A model generated the notes under the pieces. It had not been told where the DNA came from. It saw only the letters and a program-made list of their open reading frames with translations, and did no database searches. A stretch of 64,000 nucleotides of DNA, from assembly GCA_963678675.1 (NCBI GenBank), contig OY783198.1, forward strand, positions 22,554,684 through 22,618,683. The letters are read 5' to 3'. The position numbers were made by a program, and so were the translations under genes. Positions 24,495 through 36,478 of this stretch are shown here, piece after piece (the stretch's first letter is position 1; each line of letters opens with the position of its first letter). This DNA comes from Xiphydria camelus. Its lineage: Eukaryota; Arthropoda; Insecta; Hymenoptera; Xiphydriidae.

Positions 24495-26257
24495 GTAAGT
24501 GGCGTTGAATTTGTTTGACGGGCGCTCGTAAGTGGGCGGGAGGGTGCTATCTAGCGCGGAGGGTGGGAGAGGACGAAGCGGGCGAACGAGATTTGGTCTT
24601 TTTATATAATCAAATCATCCCGTTTCTCGAAACGCGTTCGACGAACACCGACGATTGCATTTGTGACGCATCGGAAAACTATTCTAAAATTGACAACAGT
24701 AATGCAGCCTTCGGAACGAAGTCGTGAGCAATTTGAAGCCCGGGAAACTTCGTAAACTCATGCTCGCATCGAACGCGCAAATTTGCGTGGGAAAACCTCG
24801 AAGGAATTCCTCGGCGCGACGGACGCGCAACGCGCGATCACGTGCCTCCGCAGGAATTTCCACGCGCGCGCGCCGCTCAGCAGAGTGATGCAGATTCGAT
24901 GCTCTCGCGCCTTCTTCGCGTGTGTCGTCCCGCGCGGTGCATTCGTAGAAACACCCGGCGACGCGCGTAATCGCAGCTCCGGGCGCGACGGCGCCGCGTG
25001 GCTCCTCCTCTCTCCTCTCGTTCTCCGTTCGAGAGGAGCAATTCGATCTTCGGGCCGAGCAGGACGTTGGAATTCATTTCGCTCCGCCGCCGAGACTCGA
25101 TTTAAAGCTCGGAATTGCGTTCGATCCCCGGCGCGCTCCACTCCCACGCGCAACTCCCTCTTTTAACGAAAGCGTCGTCTGCTGCACTGCGCCCGCGATG
25201 ATCGTTTTTCTCGTTTTCCCCTCTTTCGGATATCGCGCGGACTTCGACTCGACTCTCTTTCTTCCCACCGCTCTTCCCTCGCCGCCGTCGAGTCACGTAC
25301 TTCGCTCCGGATTTATTTACACCGATATATTTCTCCTCGTTCCGCCGCGATTCGCGTCCGGGCGATTCCCCGGAGCCGCGGGCGGGACCGGAACTCGGTC
25401 GCGTATAGAGTTTACACGGCGTTGCCTCGTACATTTATAATGTCGCACATTCTCGAGAACTCGTTGGGAAAGATTTGTTTTCCCTCTTTTTCTCCGAATC
25501 TTTCACTGCCGATTAATTGTCGACGCGAAAGCGTTCGCGAAAACCGTAGCGATCCAACGGGGCTTTTCGCACTACAGCCAACGGAAGTGGCTGGCTGGAC
25601 GCGTCGCGATATGACTTGGATTATTTCGGGAGAAAATGGCATAAATTACCTCGCTTCTCGCTCTTGGATTCATCGTTACATTTACGCTGATCCATCGGAA
25701 AACGGTCTCTGTTTTGTTTCTATCGAATAATAGCGTCAGTGTTGATATTATCTTAACAGCAGAATCAATGCGGACTCGATATCGAGAAAACTTTGCTGAT
25801 CCATGGTACCGATAAGGCGCTACCGTCGCAAACATCGGTAGTACTCAGCCAATATTGGCCCTTTATATCGTCCGCCCGTAGGCATTAATTTATCGACGGC
25901 AACGCTCGCGTGACTCGGTGATACGGCGGAGCGGAGTATCCAATCGCGAAGGGAACCGGCAGGTTAGACATTGGATCGCGATAAACCAGATACATGATTG
26001 CGAGCAGGAAGGGAGAACTCTCCGTTGCGCTCCGTTTAGAAGATTGGAAATAATTTCTCGCGAACCTTTCAAACCTAGCCTTCCCTCGCGCAAGCTCCGT
26101 ATGCAAATGGAAGCGGGGATGTCGAGACCGTCCACGGTGCGATAAATATAGCGAATCGTTCGTTTCGATATCGTCCCGTATGTATAATTCGCAATTAGAG
26201 AGGCGTAAAGTTGGCGGGAATTGCGACGATAAACGTTCGCTGTCCTTTTTGTTTCAG
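24495..26257 (+). other. lilli: lilli intron (1.8 kb)
   Basis: It is bounded by GTAAGT and tttgtttcag. Apart from CpG-rich unique-looking sequence, I see no repeat, hairpin or coding exon in it. Open frames on both strands are short and unrecognised. Confidence 0.85.
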
Positions 26258-26317
26258 GGGACGATTTCTCGGCACACACCAACCGAGAATGCCGTGGAGT
26301 TGGACAGCATTCTGAAG
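26258..26317 (+). CDS. lilli: lilli internal exon, first part of the ELL-binding motif
   Basis: This 60-nt, phase 0-0 exon encodes 20 residues from GTISRHTPTEN to AVELDSILK. The end, VELDSILK, matches the VEEILK segment of human AFF4 that runs directly into EM...PPLTAI, which here is supplied by the next exon at 32747. The pyrimidine-rich acceptor (cctttttgtttcag) and the donor GTACGT are good. In human AFF4 this segment lies in the part bound by the ELL/ELL2 C-terminal domain; the same role here is inferred from similarity. Confidence 0.9.
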
Positions 26318-27410
26318 GTACGTGTCTACGATTACGTTATACTTTAGTACGTGAGTTAAAATTATCGCCGGGGCTGTTGTCGACTTCCCGTTATCGCGGG
26401 GAACTATAAATCGTTGCGCGTAGCACTGATTTCTGCGATGGGATGAATTTCTCTCGATAACTGTACACGATTGCCAGGAACCGTACATTCTTGAATTACC
26501 ACTAATACTCCACGGTCACTGCGGGAATGTCAGTTCTATTTTATTGGTACCGCACTACCCGTCGGAATTCTAACGCGCGTCGTTAAAAAAAAATCGCGAT
26601 GTTAGCGAAACGTTAGCGGTTTGGGGAAAACGAATGCGGGAACGACTCGAAAGCGAATGATATAAACGTTGCGTTAAGTGTTTACATGTGTTATCGGTAT
26701 TATGTACGATCACAGCATGTATGACGGCACGTCATCAATTACCGCGCTTACCTACTCATTTTTTGTCTCAACAGTAATAGTATTTATGAAATATCCATAA
26801 GCTGTTAAAACTTAATCGATGCTTCATCGTTGTTACTATACGCAAGAATTAAAATAGAATGTGTAATTAAGAAGTTCGATGAACATTCGCAAAAGCCGTC
26901 AGTTACATAATTTTCATTACGTTCCATTCACGATTCCCGGCATTTCAATCTCCCGAAGCTGTCCGTTCCGGGAGCGTCAGCGACGTTCTCCCAGTGTCGC
27001 CATTCTTAACGAGCCAATCGCCTCGGCGCGTCCGTCACCGATCATCTCACCCTTCATCGATCCGAATGGGTCCGTCCCGCGGGTGAATATGATTCACGCG
27101 CGCTGTCCGCGCGCAATTTCACCCCCGTCGGTGGTGGTCGATCGCGTCGGCAGCGCGCGTGTGACGGGGCTACCTCTCATGATTCATCCGGCCAGGGCCG
27201 TCTCTGCGCGTGACGCATCGGTTCGATGGGAAACGACACGGACCCGGACCGCGTGTAATCTTTTTCCATCGGTTTTCGATTTCAAGTGTAGGTACTCGTT
27301 TGACGAATAACGCGCGATAGCTCGACGTCCGAGATTACGTTTTTCATACCGGAGGTGCGAGCAGATGTTAACTTTTGATCTTGATCGCGGTATTGTATAT
27401 GTTCGTGGAT

Positions 27411-27580
27411 ACACTGAAAAAAATATTTAGCTAATCCGGCAATATTTCTGGCTGCCTCGGATATTATTTGGTGACAACTAGACAAATATTGCTGGCGTAG
27501 CAAGAATTCTTGCTATTGCGAAGGAAATTATCACTGCAATTACTATAATTTTCTAGTTGTGACCAAATTTTTTTCAGTCG
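27411..27580. mobile_element. 170-bp MITE, ACACTGAAAAAAAT ends
   Basis: The left end is ACACTGAAAAAAATATTTAG; the complement of the right end is CGACTGAAAAAAATTTGGTC. A GACAACTAGA / TCTAGTTGTGACC pair lies inside. The interior is unlike the other CACTGA-ended elements. No coding capacity. Confidence 0.65.
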
Positions 27581-29969
27581 GTTGGAATAAATTTTGAGCT
27601 TGACAAATTTCATTATTTCAGTTATTTATTTCACTTCAATGCGGATATCTGTCAGTTTTAGGAGAAATTGTCACTTTAGATTGGAGATTTTGATTTTTTC
27701 GAAAAATTAAAAACATGAGAAATATCGCCTCGGAATTGTATCATAAATCGAGACTTCTGTAATCGATCGCTCTGCTATCGTGTCTTACTTCGCGAATATC
27801 ACGGAAAAAAAACTCGGAATTTGATTTTCGCTTATCGACACAGATCCGATTCAAGTAGTAAACTTCGTTTCGAAACTTTCCTAAGTACTCGAGAAGCGAG
27901 TCGCGGCTCCTGACTGACACCAGCGCGCGATCTCCGCGAACGGTCATCGATTCGAAATCGATTCTCGTGCGAATTTGCAGGGCGACCGCGTGCGCCTCGC
28001 TCTCCGCACTTACCAACGAGAGCGCCGGGAGAGCAGTCCGCTGCAGGAGCACCGGGCATAAATTATTCTCACGGCGGCTCGTGGGAAAACGTCGGTTGCG
28101 CCAGTCGGCATCGTAAATGTAATTGCTAATTGCATTTACGATGCAAGACCGCGAAACGCGCGACGTCCACGGTGGCGGCGGCGGGAGTGCGATCTTTTTC
28201 GCGGTGACTTTGCGCGCGTAGGCGGGAAGAAGCTCTACAGGTTGGCGACGCCGGCGGAGCCGCGGCGCGTTGGATGAGAAAGCCGGAAACGCCGCGCGGC
28301 TAGGGCTGCCGCGCGAATTCGAAGCTGAGATTTAAGCTCTGAATCTGTGGGAGGGATTTTTGGTAGAGCGATTGGATGATTTAATGTTTAATCGCTTTAA
28401 CGACTTCTGCAAAATAATTTTAATCACGGGTTAATGTTAGCTCAAATTTTTGGATTGAAATAAATCTCTAATTTTTCGTTGTCTTCAAAGATCGAGTAAT
28501 AAGTTGAATATTTATAGGAAATGTCCTGCAAAGCTCTTTTAAACTCTCGTCAAACCAGATCGATATTTATAGTCGAATCTCGTGAAATAAAAATACGCCA
28601 AATGCCGTCGTAAAAAATGTAGGCATCATTAGGCCGGCCTCCTCGAGACTCGTCTACGAATGCCGGCCTGTTGCACGGTGCGCGCGGCGCGGCGAGCAGC
28701 GGGTAGCCTAGGGTTGAGAGAAAGGTACGAGTCGGGCGTAAATGACGTCGTGCCGGAGAAGCATTACGAAGATTACGAAAGCGCGGCGTTAATAACGACC
28801 GAATAAGTGAATATAAATTGCGCGTTTATCCTGGCCGCGCGTGCGCGAGGCGAAGGAGAAGAAGCGTCGTTAGAAGGGAAACGGAGGGACGGAGCGAGCG
28901 CGAGGGGAGGCGCGCGCGACAAGGCGAAAGTTACCGTCCGACGTTGCTGTTATCGCTCGATGGATATCGCGTACGACCATCAGGCGCGCGCGATCCCCGA
29001 TCGATCCCAGAATGGTCCGTTTCGGCAGATTCTCGTAACGGGGTAGCGTAGCGTATAGTAGCAAAAGATCGGTATCGAGTGTGAGTCACGGTTCCGTCGT
29101 TGCGGCTTAGGAGTATCCCACGGCGAAAACGGTTTTTATTTTTATTCGTTTCGATCACCCTTCCCGCATACTTTATCCTTGAGATTTCCGCTCGGGGAGG
29201 AAATGAAACGCGACTCGCATATATCCGGAATCGATCTCTCAACGCTTCAAAAAGTTACTCTGCATATACGCGGTAAAATGAAATACAATAAAACGCCGAC
29301 AGAATACACAAACTGGGACTCGCTTCAGAGCGTCTGAAACTGCCAAACGCGCGAGGAAAGTCCCTCGTCCAAACAGGAAACGCCCCCTTTTCACGCGCAA
29401 TAAACTCAAAATTACACGGTCGACGTAATATTTTACGTTCGCGAATATAGAATTACGCGGTGTGGCTCCTTGCGCGAAGCGGGTGCACTCTCAACGAGCG
29501 CCCCTGTTCGCGCCGCGCCGTTTCCTGCGACGACGACGGGGCCGGGGCGTGGCGCGTGCGGCGGTGCCGTCGCGTGTCGGAGGTCACTGTCGACGCGAGT
29601 TTTTACCGACCGCGCGTACATATATCGCGGGAAACGTTATATTTCTTCGGCTTCTCTCTCCGTTTTTTCCCTCCGCTTTCTTCTTCGAGTCCATTAAGTA
29701 CGAGCGCGAAGCACTTGGTGCTCGAGTGCGCGCGCGAGCGAGCGAGCAAGTGCAGTGTCGAGTTCGACGCGATACTCTGTACGCCCGGCCGCTCGGTAAC
29801 GGGTTTTCACTCCTTCACGTGCCGGGCATAATTACCCCGTACGAGCGCCGGTGCCCGCTGCGCTTACACGTTCGCTCGTCCGCGTGCGCGCATCTATGTA
29901 CACACATCTACTCGCGCACCTCGCGTCCACTTGCGCGTGGCTAGCCTGCCGGTGTACTCATACGTGGAA

Positions 29970-29993
29970 GGAGAGAGAGAGAGAGAGAGAGAG
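29970..29993. repeat. (GA)n microsatellite
   Basis: A pure dinucleotide run. Confidence 0.95.
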
Positions 29994-30491
29994 GATATAC
30001 AGCGACTTCGTTCGCCGCGCACCGATATCTATTACCGAAGCTCTCGAGGTGGATCGTTCTCGCGTCCCTGGGAAGATCGTCGCGCGGTTCTCGCGGTCGT
30101 CGACGTTCGGTCGACGCATTCTCCTCGCGGTGTACTCCTCTTCCGGCCAGGTCTTCCAAATACCTACTCCCCTTCGATGTAATTATACGCGTTCACCCAG
30201 GAGGCGCGAGTGCTTTTTCTCTCGTGTTTACGTTTACGCCTGGCTGGAGTCGTATCTGGAGTGAAAATTGGATCGTTAATGGTTTTTCGAGCTTTGTTTT
30301 TCGCGCCGAGGGGAAGGAAGTTCTTTTCTTTTTAGTTCTCCGTTCTTTTGCGTCTTTCTCGAAGAGGCAGCAGTTCGAGCCGAACAGATATACGTATACC
30401 TATAAGTATATCTCGTTTAGTCGATGCTTCGACAGTCGTGTATCACGTATAAAGTTGGTCTTTCGAGCTCTGTGAGACGAAGCTCACCAAC

Positions 30492-30970
30492 CGCTGCCAA
30501 ACCGGGACCTATCCCAAAAAACTCTGGGCCTGGAAGCCGATTCCTTTCGCTTTCCCTCTCGAGAGAGTGTTTCACGGCCTCGACGCGTCATCTCGACCCT
30601 TGTACGTCTATACATATTTGCCTGTGCCAATGCTGGGACGACTCTGCAGTTGACATCGCGTACGTTTGCCCGCGTATGCAGATATTTCTGTAGAGGAAGT
30701 GAGCCTGAAAACGTTTCGTCAGGAAACTGCGTACAACTGGAAAATTATCCTCGCCAATATCATCGCGATTCTCACGCGTTCGATGTAATCGAATGATCTA
30801 ATTTTACACGTTTCCCGAGATCCTCCGCTTCCGGGCCGAGCCCCGTACGAAGGCCTATTTCGAGAGGCCGTACAACGGTACAAGATCGGTCGGTCGGGCT
30901 CTCTTTATTATGGAGTCCATCGACCGGCGCTGCCAAACCCCGACCTATCGCAAACGCCCGGAGTCCAGAG
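30492..30970 (+). repeat. diverged direct repeat pair (30492-30537 and 30928-30970)
   Basis: Both copies read CGCTGCCAAACCNNGACCTATC followed by CAAA, then diverge through a TGGGCCTGGA / GGAGTCCAGA stretch. They are direct and about 435 bp apart, without hairpin structure. Confidence 0.45.
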
Positions 30971-31210
30971 AGACAGAGAGCGTGGCGGTGTGCAAGTTCC
31001 TCTCATTTCCTCGCCAGTCCGCTCAAAGCGTCGGCGTCGCGTCGTCTCGACTCGCATAACTACGGCGCGGCGTCTGCCAACGAGATTCCACCTCCTCCTT
31101 ATCATTTGCATAATCCGAAGGACGAGGAGAGGAGATTCGAATATTCCCTTCCGATCGCGGAGTCCTCTCTTTTCCTCTCGCGCTTACGATCACTCGGAAA
31201 ACTCGTTGTT

Positions 31211-31412
31211 ACACCGAAAACAACATTTGCTTCATTCAACCATCGGTGAGGTTTAATGCGGCGAACCTCACGGTGTAATTGTTTCAAGTAGATATTCACT
31301 TGTTTTTATTTTTTCCTGCAGTCTTCGTGGCATTAGACCAATTACATCGTGAGGTTTTCGCCGTATCAAACCTCATCGATGGTTGAATGAAGCAAACGTT
31401 TTTGTTCAGTGT
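31211..31412. mobile_element. 202-bp MITE, ACAC(C/T)GAAAA...CAGTGT ends
   Basis: Arms of about 70 bp pair: ACACCGAAAACAACATTTGC with ACACTGAACAAAAACGTTTG, then TTCATTCAACCATCG, GAGGTTT and CCTCACG(G/A)TGTAATTG. A short loop remains. No coding capacity. Confidence 0.88.
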
Positions 31413-31980
31413 ACGGCGCCGCATCGTCGATCCCCTGTGCGCGCAGTCTTTGTTCGCCGAAAAATATTGACCAGATCGCGCTGATGAGTCACACCCAGGA
31501 ATTCTTCCTCGAGACGCGTGCGATCGCTCCCCGCGACGCGTCCTCGTAACGCCGGCGCATGCAAATCGCTACCGCGCGGCGATTCGTACACGAGACTCGT
31601 TCTCTCGCGGCGCACGTACGCCGCGCCGCGCGCTCGTTGTGTATACGCGTACGCGCGCGTGTGGCGCGATATACACGCTGCCCGCAAGCGAGGTTGCAGC
31701 CGTCGCCTTTGTATTATAACGCGGTCTTTGTTCGGCGCGCGGATCATCCGCCCGGTTAACGTTATGGCTCGGACGACTTCATTCTCGTACGGCTTCGGAA
31801 GGGTTCCGAGTGACTCGGTAACTTAACCGTCGAGAGAGAAAGCGAGAGAGAGGAATCTATTATCGATATAAAGAGCCGCGGAAATCGGCGGGCGAAGCGA
31901 GAGGCGGAGGATTTCGGAGAATTCTACTTGCTCCCTCCCCCCTCGACGTAAATCTCTATCAACTTCCTGCTGTCGTTTCT

Positions 31981-32281
31981 TTTTCTTTCTTTTCTCTCTC
32001 TTTCTCTCTCTCTCTCTCTTAGTTTAGGCTTACCATACATATTTCTTTCTCTACTTTATTTAACATAGGTACTTGCTTCCTCACTTTACGTTATCTACTT
32101 ACTTGCTCAACCTATTTATCTTATTTTGCCTGTCTTACTTTATCTACTTATTCGCGCTACTCTATTTATTTATCTTATTCATTTATTTTTACCGTATTTC
32201 TCTTGTATCTTTCTTTGAGAGCTCTTAGAGGACTTAGAGGCCCTAGAGCACAATAAACACTTCTTCTCTCTCTCTCTCTCA
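31981..32281. repeat. (TC)n tracts enclosing a TTAY-rich degenerate repeat
   Basis: CT-rich tracts at 31981-32020 and 32263-32281 enclose about 190 bp built mainly of CTTA, TTTA and ATTTAT units on a pyrimidine-rich strand (for example TTATCTACTTACTTG, TATTTATCTTAT). It looks like an old tetranucleotide expansion. Confidence 0.55.
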
Positions 32282-32746
32282 CGACGAGAGACATGCGCTA
32301 CTCCCAAACGGCGCACGTGGGCGGCCTTGTGTCAACCACTCGTCACGCAGAATTCGTACGCAACGGGTATACTCTTCCGTCGGCGCTCGCGGCGTGACGT
32401 AGCCGCTACAGTGGCCCACTTCCTGGTAATCTTACGTAAACAAACGCCTTTTCGGCACGAGCGGCCGTGCGCGCGCGTCCTTGCGGCGGGGCCGCTCGTG
32501 CGCACAGGGGAAAGTCGGGTCGCTCGCGCCACCAGAGGACTTTTGCACGCCGCGGTTTTTGCGCCGCTACAGCTTCGCGTCGATTTACACGGATGGCCAA
32601 CTGTATAACGGCGTCCGGGATAATTAGGGAATTTTTCGCCCGATATTGTTTGTCCAAATCCTGTTGCGCGCAATTCCCGCGGTTTCCGACGATCGATATC
32701 TTCCTCGGCGTGGACTAATCTCCTTCTTTTTGTCGGCTCGTTTCAG

Positions 32747-32842
32747 GAAATGAAGATGCCGCCCACGCCGCTCACGGCGATCGCCCAGACGCCGAGGATG
32801 GAGCTGGAGTCCAAGTTCACCTTCAATCCCGTTCTAGCCAAG
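32747..32842 (+). CDS. lilli: lilli internal exon, core of the ELL-binding motif
   Basis: This 96-nt exon (32 codons, phase 0-0) reads EMKMPPTPLTAIAQTPR followed by MELESKFTFNPVLAK. The pattern EM..PPxPLTAI.TP...ESKF.F is a highly conserved block of AF4/FMR2 proteins (EMTHSWPPPLTAIHTP...SKFPF in human AFF4) and continues in frame from SILK of the previous exon. The acceptor is tcgtttcag. The donor GTGATT is weaker than those of the neighbouring exons. By homology the block folds against the ELL C-terminal domain in the super elongation complex. Confidence 0.92.
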
Positions 32843-34449
32843 GTGATTAGACCGCCTTTTCGAGCTTCTTTCCGAAACGTCCGACTGTATCTTTTTTTTT
32901 TACGAGTCATCAGACCGGCGACTAATTTAGAGCGGTCGCGTCAATCGCAAAAACGAGGCGACGACCGGGAAATCGTTGGTTCGCGCGGCGAATATCGAGG
33001 GGGAACTCGAATCGTGCATCGTGCGCTTGGCACTAAAAGTTTCGCGCCACTTGGCACGCGGTCAAGAAACGCGCTCGGAAGCACGCTTCCTCGCGAGACG
33101 AAGGAGAAAGAATCCCCGTGAAATTAGTTCGTAAATGTGGGTTAATTCGGTCCCGCACCTTCGAGCTCGCTCGTTTAAGGTTTCTCGAGCGTTATACTAA
33201 AAATAGTGAGAAATGTTTGCAAATGATTGCATTTTCGGTAGATTGAAGTAAAAGAAAAATTCAGTTAAATTTTCAAGTCTTTTAAGAAGCTCGTTGCAAA
33301 GATTTTTGAATAACAAAATAACATACGTTCTTATGGGTTATAACCAACGAACCGCGATATTTCTGAGAAAAATAGTGAAAAAATTCTGAAATTTTTTGAA
33401 CAGCAAGTTTAATGCACTAAAATCATCTATACCAATTTTCACGTTCATGAAGAAGCCCGTTATTTTTTTAATAATTGTTCTTTATAAATTTAACCTTTGA
33501 TAAGTCAATGTGGTAACGTTGCATGACGTACAGATGCATGACCAGATGTTTTGGGCTCGATTTTTGAACTCACAGATACACACATACTATTGTACGTTAA
33601 ACGTTGTTGCCACATCGCACGAAGAACATACTTTAGAGTGTTACTGTACTTTAGTGAACTAACTTTTAGCAGGGAAAAAGCCCCTGTTTCGCTCGAGAAA
33701 CCTTAAGCGCCGACGAGCGACACGCGCACCTCGGAGAGTCGGCTGGGGTGCGTCGCTTTTTCGCGGAGAAAATTGTCTCGCGGAGGAACGCCTCCGCCTT
33801 ATTTCCTTCCGCGCGATTTGCGGAGGTGGTTCATTCTCGTTTTCAGGTCAATTTTCGTTCGATCGACGGACTTAGAAATTCGACAAAAATACCCCGGCAA
33901 GATTCTTACCATTCGTGTAATTTCATCGTAGCCTTTCGCGCATTCATCGCGCCACTCGTCGGCGTAGGTGGGATCGTAAAAAATCACGCGGCAAAATACC
34001 GCTCGCGCGTCCCACGCGAAAAGAGGCAAAGGAAGAAAGCCATCCTCGCGCTTCCCCTTCCGCCTACGTTCCTTCCGGCGTCTCCGATCGCCTTAAAAAT
34101 CCATCTCGCTTCGAGCGAGCTTCCGCGTTTGAACATTTCTCCGTTAATGTCGCGCGTCAATGGAAGAACGATGGCTCGCATCCATCGTTGTATAAATAGA
34201 CCGAGTCGCGCGCAGTTTCCCGCGAGAGGTTTTTCGACTTTCCTCTCGGGAACTCCGGCTTTCCCCTCGTCCGTACAACACCGGGCGAATTTTGCCCTCC
34301 TGCACGGTTCCGGAGTCGACGAACATCCCGCGGGACGCGCGTTTCGCGATTGTAAAAGCAACGGCGGCGCGTACGGCGTCGCGGACTTCTCCCGGAACGG
34401 TTGTGAAATTTTGGATTTTGACCTTTCTCTTCTGCTCTTCTTTTTGCAG
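32843..34449 (+). other. lilli: lilli intron (1.6 kb) with a TTAA-flanked MITE
   Basis: It runs from GTGATT to ctttttgcag. The MITE at 33179-33702 makes up a third of it. The remainder is GC-rich with no recognisable element; the 299-codon open frame spanning 33748-34647 reads through the exon at 34450 and its donor, and looks like non-coding sequence elsewhere. Confidence 0.8.
33179..33702. mobile_element. 524-bp AT-rich MITE flanked by TTAA (piggyBac-like target)
   Basis: TTAA at 33175-33178 and 33703-33706 flank the ends GGTTTCTCGAGCG and CGCTCGAGAAACC, a 13-bp perfect inverted repeat. The interior is AT-rich against a GC-rich surround and has no long frame. TTAA duplication is the hallmark of piggyBac; the ends do not start with the usual CCC, so the superfamily call is tentative. 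Confidence 0.75.
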
Positions 34450-34486
34450 CTGATCGAAGTTCCACCGGCCGAGCCAGCGAAGCCCC
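34450..34486 (+). CDS. lilli: lilli short internal exon (LIEVPPAEPAKP)
   Basis: This 37-nt exon follows a strong polypyrimidine tract ending ctttttgcag and is followed by a consensus donor GTAAGT. It encodes LIEVPPAEPAKP plus one nucleotide, so it ends in phase 1. Insect lilli proteins carry a similar L-[TI]-EVPP stretch directly after the FNPVL[AS]K block, which is why this microexon is preferred over readthrough of the surrounding 299-codon open frame. The next exon must start by completing a codon beginning with C; the candidate at 53738 does so (CAA, Gln). Confidence 0.85.
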
Positions 34487-34921
34487 GTAAGTACTCGCAC
34501 ACCTCGAAATATAACGACAATCGGGCCCGTCCGTCGCGCGTTATCTCGTTGCTCTCCTCGTCGTGCGCGATGATAATTAATTACCGCGTCGTTACGCGCG
34601 TACGCAAACTGCACACGCGACGCGACGCCTGCGCCGCGCAGAAATAACGGCCCCGCTCGCTCGTCGAGTCCGACGAGGCAGGCGGAAATTCGAGACCCGC
34701 CACCGGCGCGTAAGCGGATCTCAACCGTGAAAAATAAACGAAGAGACCCGACGACGTCGCACCGTGCCCCTCCTCTGCTCTCTTCGGTTGCGGTCGCTGC
34801 GCGCGCGACATGCGGGAGACCGCGCGCTACGCGAGCACGCGCGTAGCGGCTGTGCGAGTACATCGCGCCGCTCGCGTTTCGAGCGTCTCGCGTGTACACG
34901 GCGAGAGCCCGCCCGACGCGC

Positions 34922-34943
34922 GTGCTGCAGCAGCAGCAGCAGC
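34922..34943. repeat. (CAG)n repeat
   Basis: Six or so CAG units in intron sequence. Confidence 0.85.
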
Positions 34944-35510
34944 ACAGGGGCAGGAGGGGAGGTCAGTCAATGACGTAGCGAGGCGCGTTATTAAACTCGT
35001 CGACGGGAGCACGCGCGCGCGTTTATCTCGAGCGTGAAAAACCTGTGGATTCATTGAAATCCGGGTCTCTTTCATGAATTAACCATTCGACACGCCCCCC
35101 TATTTCCCTTCGAGCCCCTCGTTCCGCCGCGATCCATCCCTCCTCCGCACGCGGGTGCTCGAATATACTGCCCACTCAACAGCACCGTTATCGGCGCCAC
35201 ATCCACCGTGGGTATACCCTCGCGTGGTCGCGCGGGGGTGGTTTCGCGCAGCGCAAATTTGTATCGCGCCCCGGCGCCCCTCTCGCGGGTCCGCGCCCGT
35301 GTTTACACGGGGCATTACTCGAACCTAGAGCGCGATATTCTGGCCGAAATTAATGTCCGCGCCGTACCCCTCGCCCCGGGGTAACTACTTCCGGCTCGTT
35401 CGCGGTACTCGCAAGAAAGCGGTCAATCGCGGGGGTTGCTTTGTCCGGCGAGAGGTAAAAACGTGGTGGTTAATCAAATTTCCTTTTGAATTCGGTAAGA
35501 CGATGCTTGT

Positions 35511-35730
35511 ACATTGCGGAAAAAAATTTGTTCGGTCGAAGTTAACTTGTTCTTGGATGATCCTAGGAGCACGTTATTCGATTCGAATTAATATTAATTG
35601 AACCCAAGTGATATTTAATCAATTCAATAATACATACGTCTGACCGATGCTCGTTTTAATCGAAGAGATTAGATCGATAGACTGTCAAAAAACACGTTTA
35701 TCTCGAGCAATCAAATTTTTCTAACAGTGT
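35511..35730. mobile_element. 220-bp MITE, ACA(T/C)TG ends
   Basis: The left end ACATTGCGGAAAAAAATTTG and the complement of the right end ACACTGTTAGAAAAATTTGA pair, with weaker pairing inward (TCGAAGTTAAC / ATCTCGAGC region). GT and AC flank the ends. The arms are more diverged than in 15569-15796, so this copy looks older. Confidence 0.6.
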
Positions 35731-35878
35731 ACGTATTATCGAGATCAACATATTCCAGTCCATGTGCTCGTATGTTTCTTTCCGCGCACAGACAAGACTT
35801 TATCGCATTTATTCAATCTCCTCGGACCACATTTACCATCAGCCGCCTCGCGCTACACGAACAACCCCGCGAAATTAA

Positions 35879-36116
35879 CACTAGAACTACCGCAACCGGT
35901 CAATTTGACCGGTGTCTTATTCAGAGTTCCATTCAACCTCAATTATTTCGTAACCCGTGAGGTTTTTGTGAAAATTGGTACAATACTTTTTTGTAGAGCA
36001 CATTTCGCTCTACAAAAAAGTTCTGTAGCAGTGTGGACGAAAAATCCACGGATAACGAGATAATCGCCCGCCAAAACGACCGTCTTATAAAGCGCGACCA
36101 TTCGGTGGTTCTAGTG
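35879..36116. mobile_element. 238-bp piggyBac-like MITE, TTAA|CACTAGAACTACCG
   Basis: TTAA at 35875-35878 and 36117-36120 flank the inverted ends CACTAGAACTACCG / CACTAGAACCACCG. Inside are a GACCGG-type short palindrome (ccggtcaatttgaccgg) and a strong hairpin (ACTTTTTTGTAGAGC / GCTCTACAAAAAAGT). TTAA target and CAC-type ends fit a non-autonomous piggyBac relative. Confidence 0.85.
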
Positions 36117-36438
36117 TTAACGAGAGCACCCTTATAGCACCCCGCGGCCGACGGCGAATCCGCACCCGACACTTCCGCCGAATTCGCGCGCCACCTCGCA
36201 AGAAAACGGCAAATCGCGCGCGGTGTGCGGTTCGCCGCCGGTCCTCGCGCGATACGCACCCCGTTCGCGCGCGGATAAACCGTCGTCGTTAATCAAATCT
36301 CAGCGCGGGTCGTGGGCGTCCCCTCGCCGCGCGAGGGAGAGAGCCGTGTCCGCGTGTTTTGGCGCGCGCGCGCGCCCACCCGACAACACCCTCCGCGGCA
36401 GGCCGATCGGTCGGCGCGCGAAACGGTGAAATTGGGGT

Positions 36439-36478
36439 TGACGTCACTCGCCAGCTCCATCGGGCACCGATGACGTCA
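36439..36478. promoter_or_regulatory. two CRE motifs (TGACGTCAC) 32 bp apart
   Basis: TGACGTCA at 36439-36446 and 36471-36478, both followed by C, in a GC-rich intronic stretch. Two full consensus CREB/ATF sites on about three helical turns suggest an enhancer or promoter element, by motif only. Confidence 0.4.

Larger units (their letters stand above)
26318..32746 (+). other. lilli: lilli intron (6.4 kb)
   Basis: It is bounded by GTACGT and cgtttcag. It contains MITEs at 27411-27580 and 31211-31412, AT-rich patches (26560-26900, 27580-27740, 28360-28620), a (GA)n tract at 29970, a diverged direct repeat (30492-30537 and 30928-30970) and a TTAY-rich tract followed by (TC)n at 31981-32281. 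No further exon is recognised. Confidence 0.85.

Noticed and set aside
33748..34647. 299-codon open frame spanning the lilli exon at 34450
   Set aside because: Only 37 nt of it lie between good splice sites and match lilli; the rest is intron-like.
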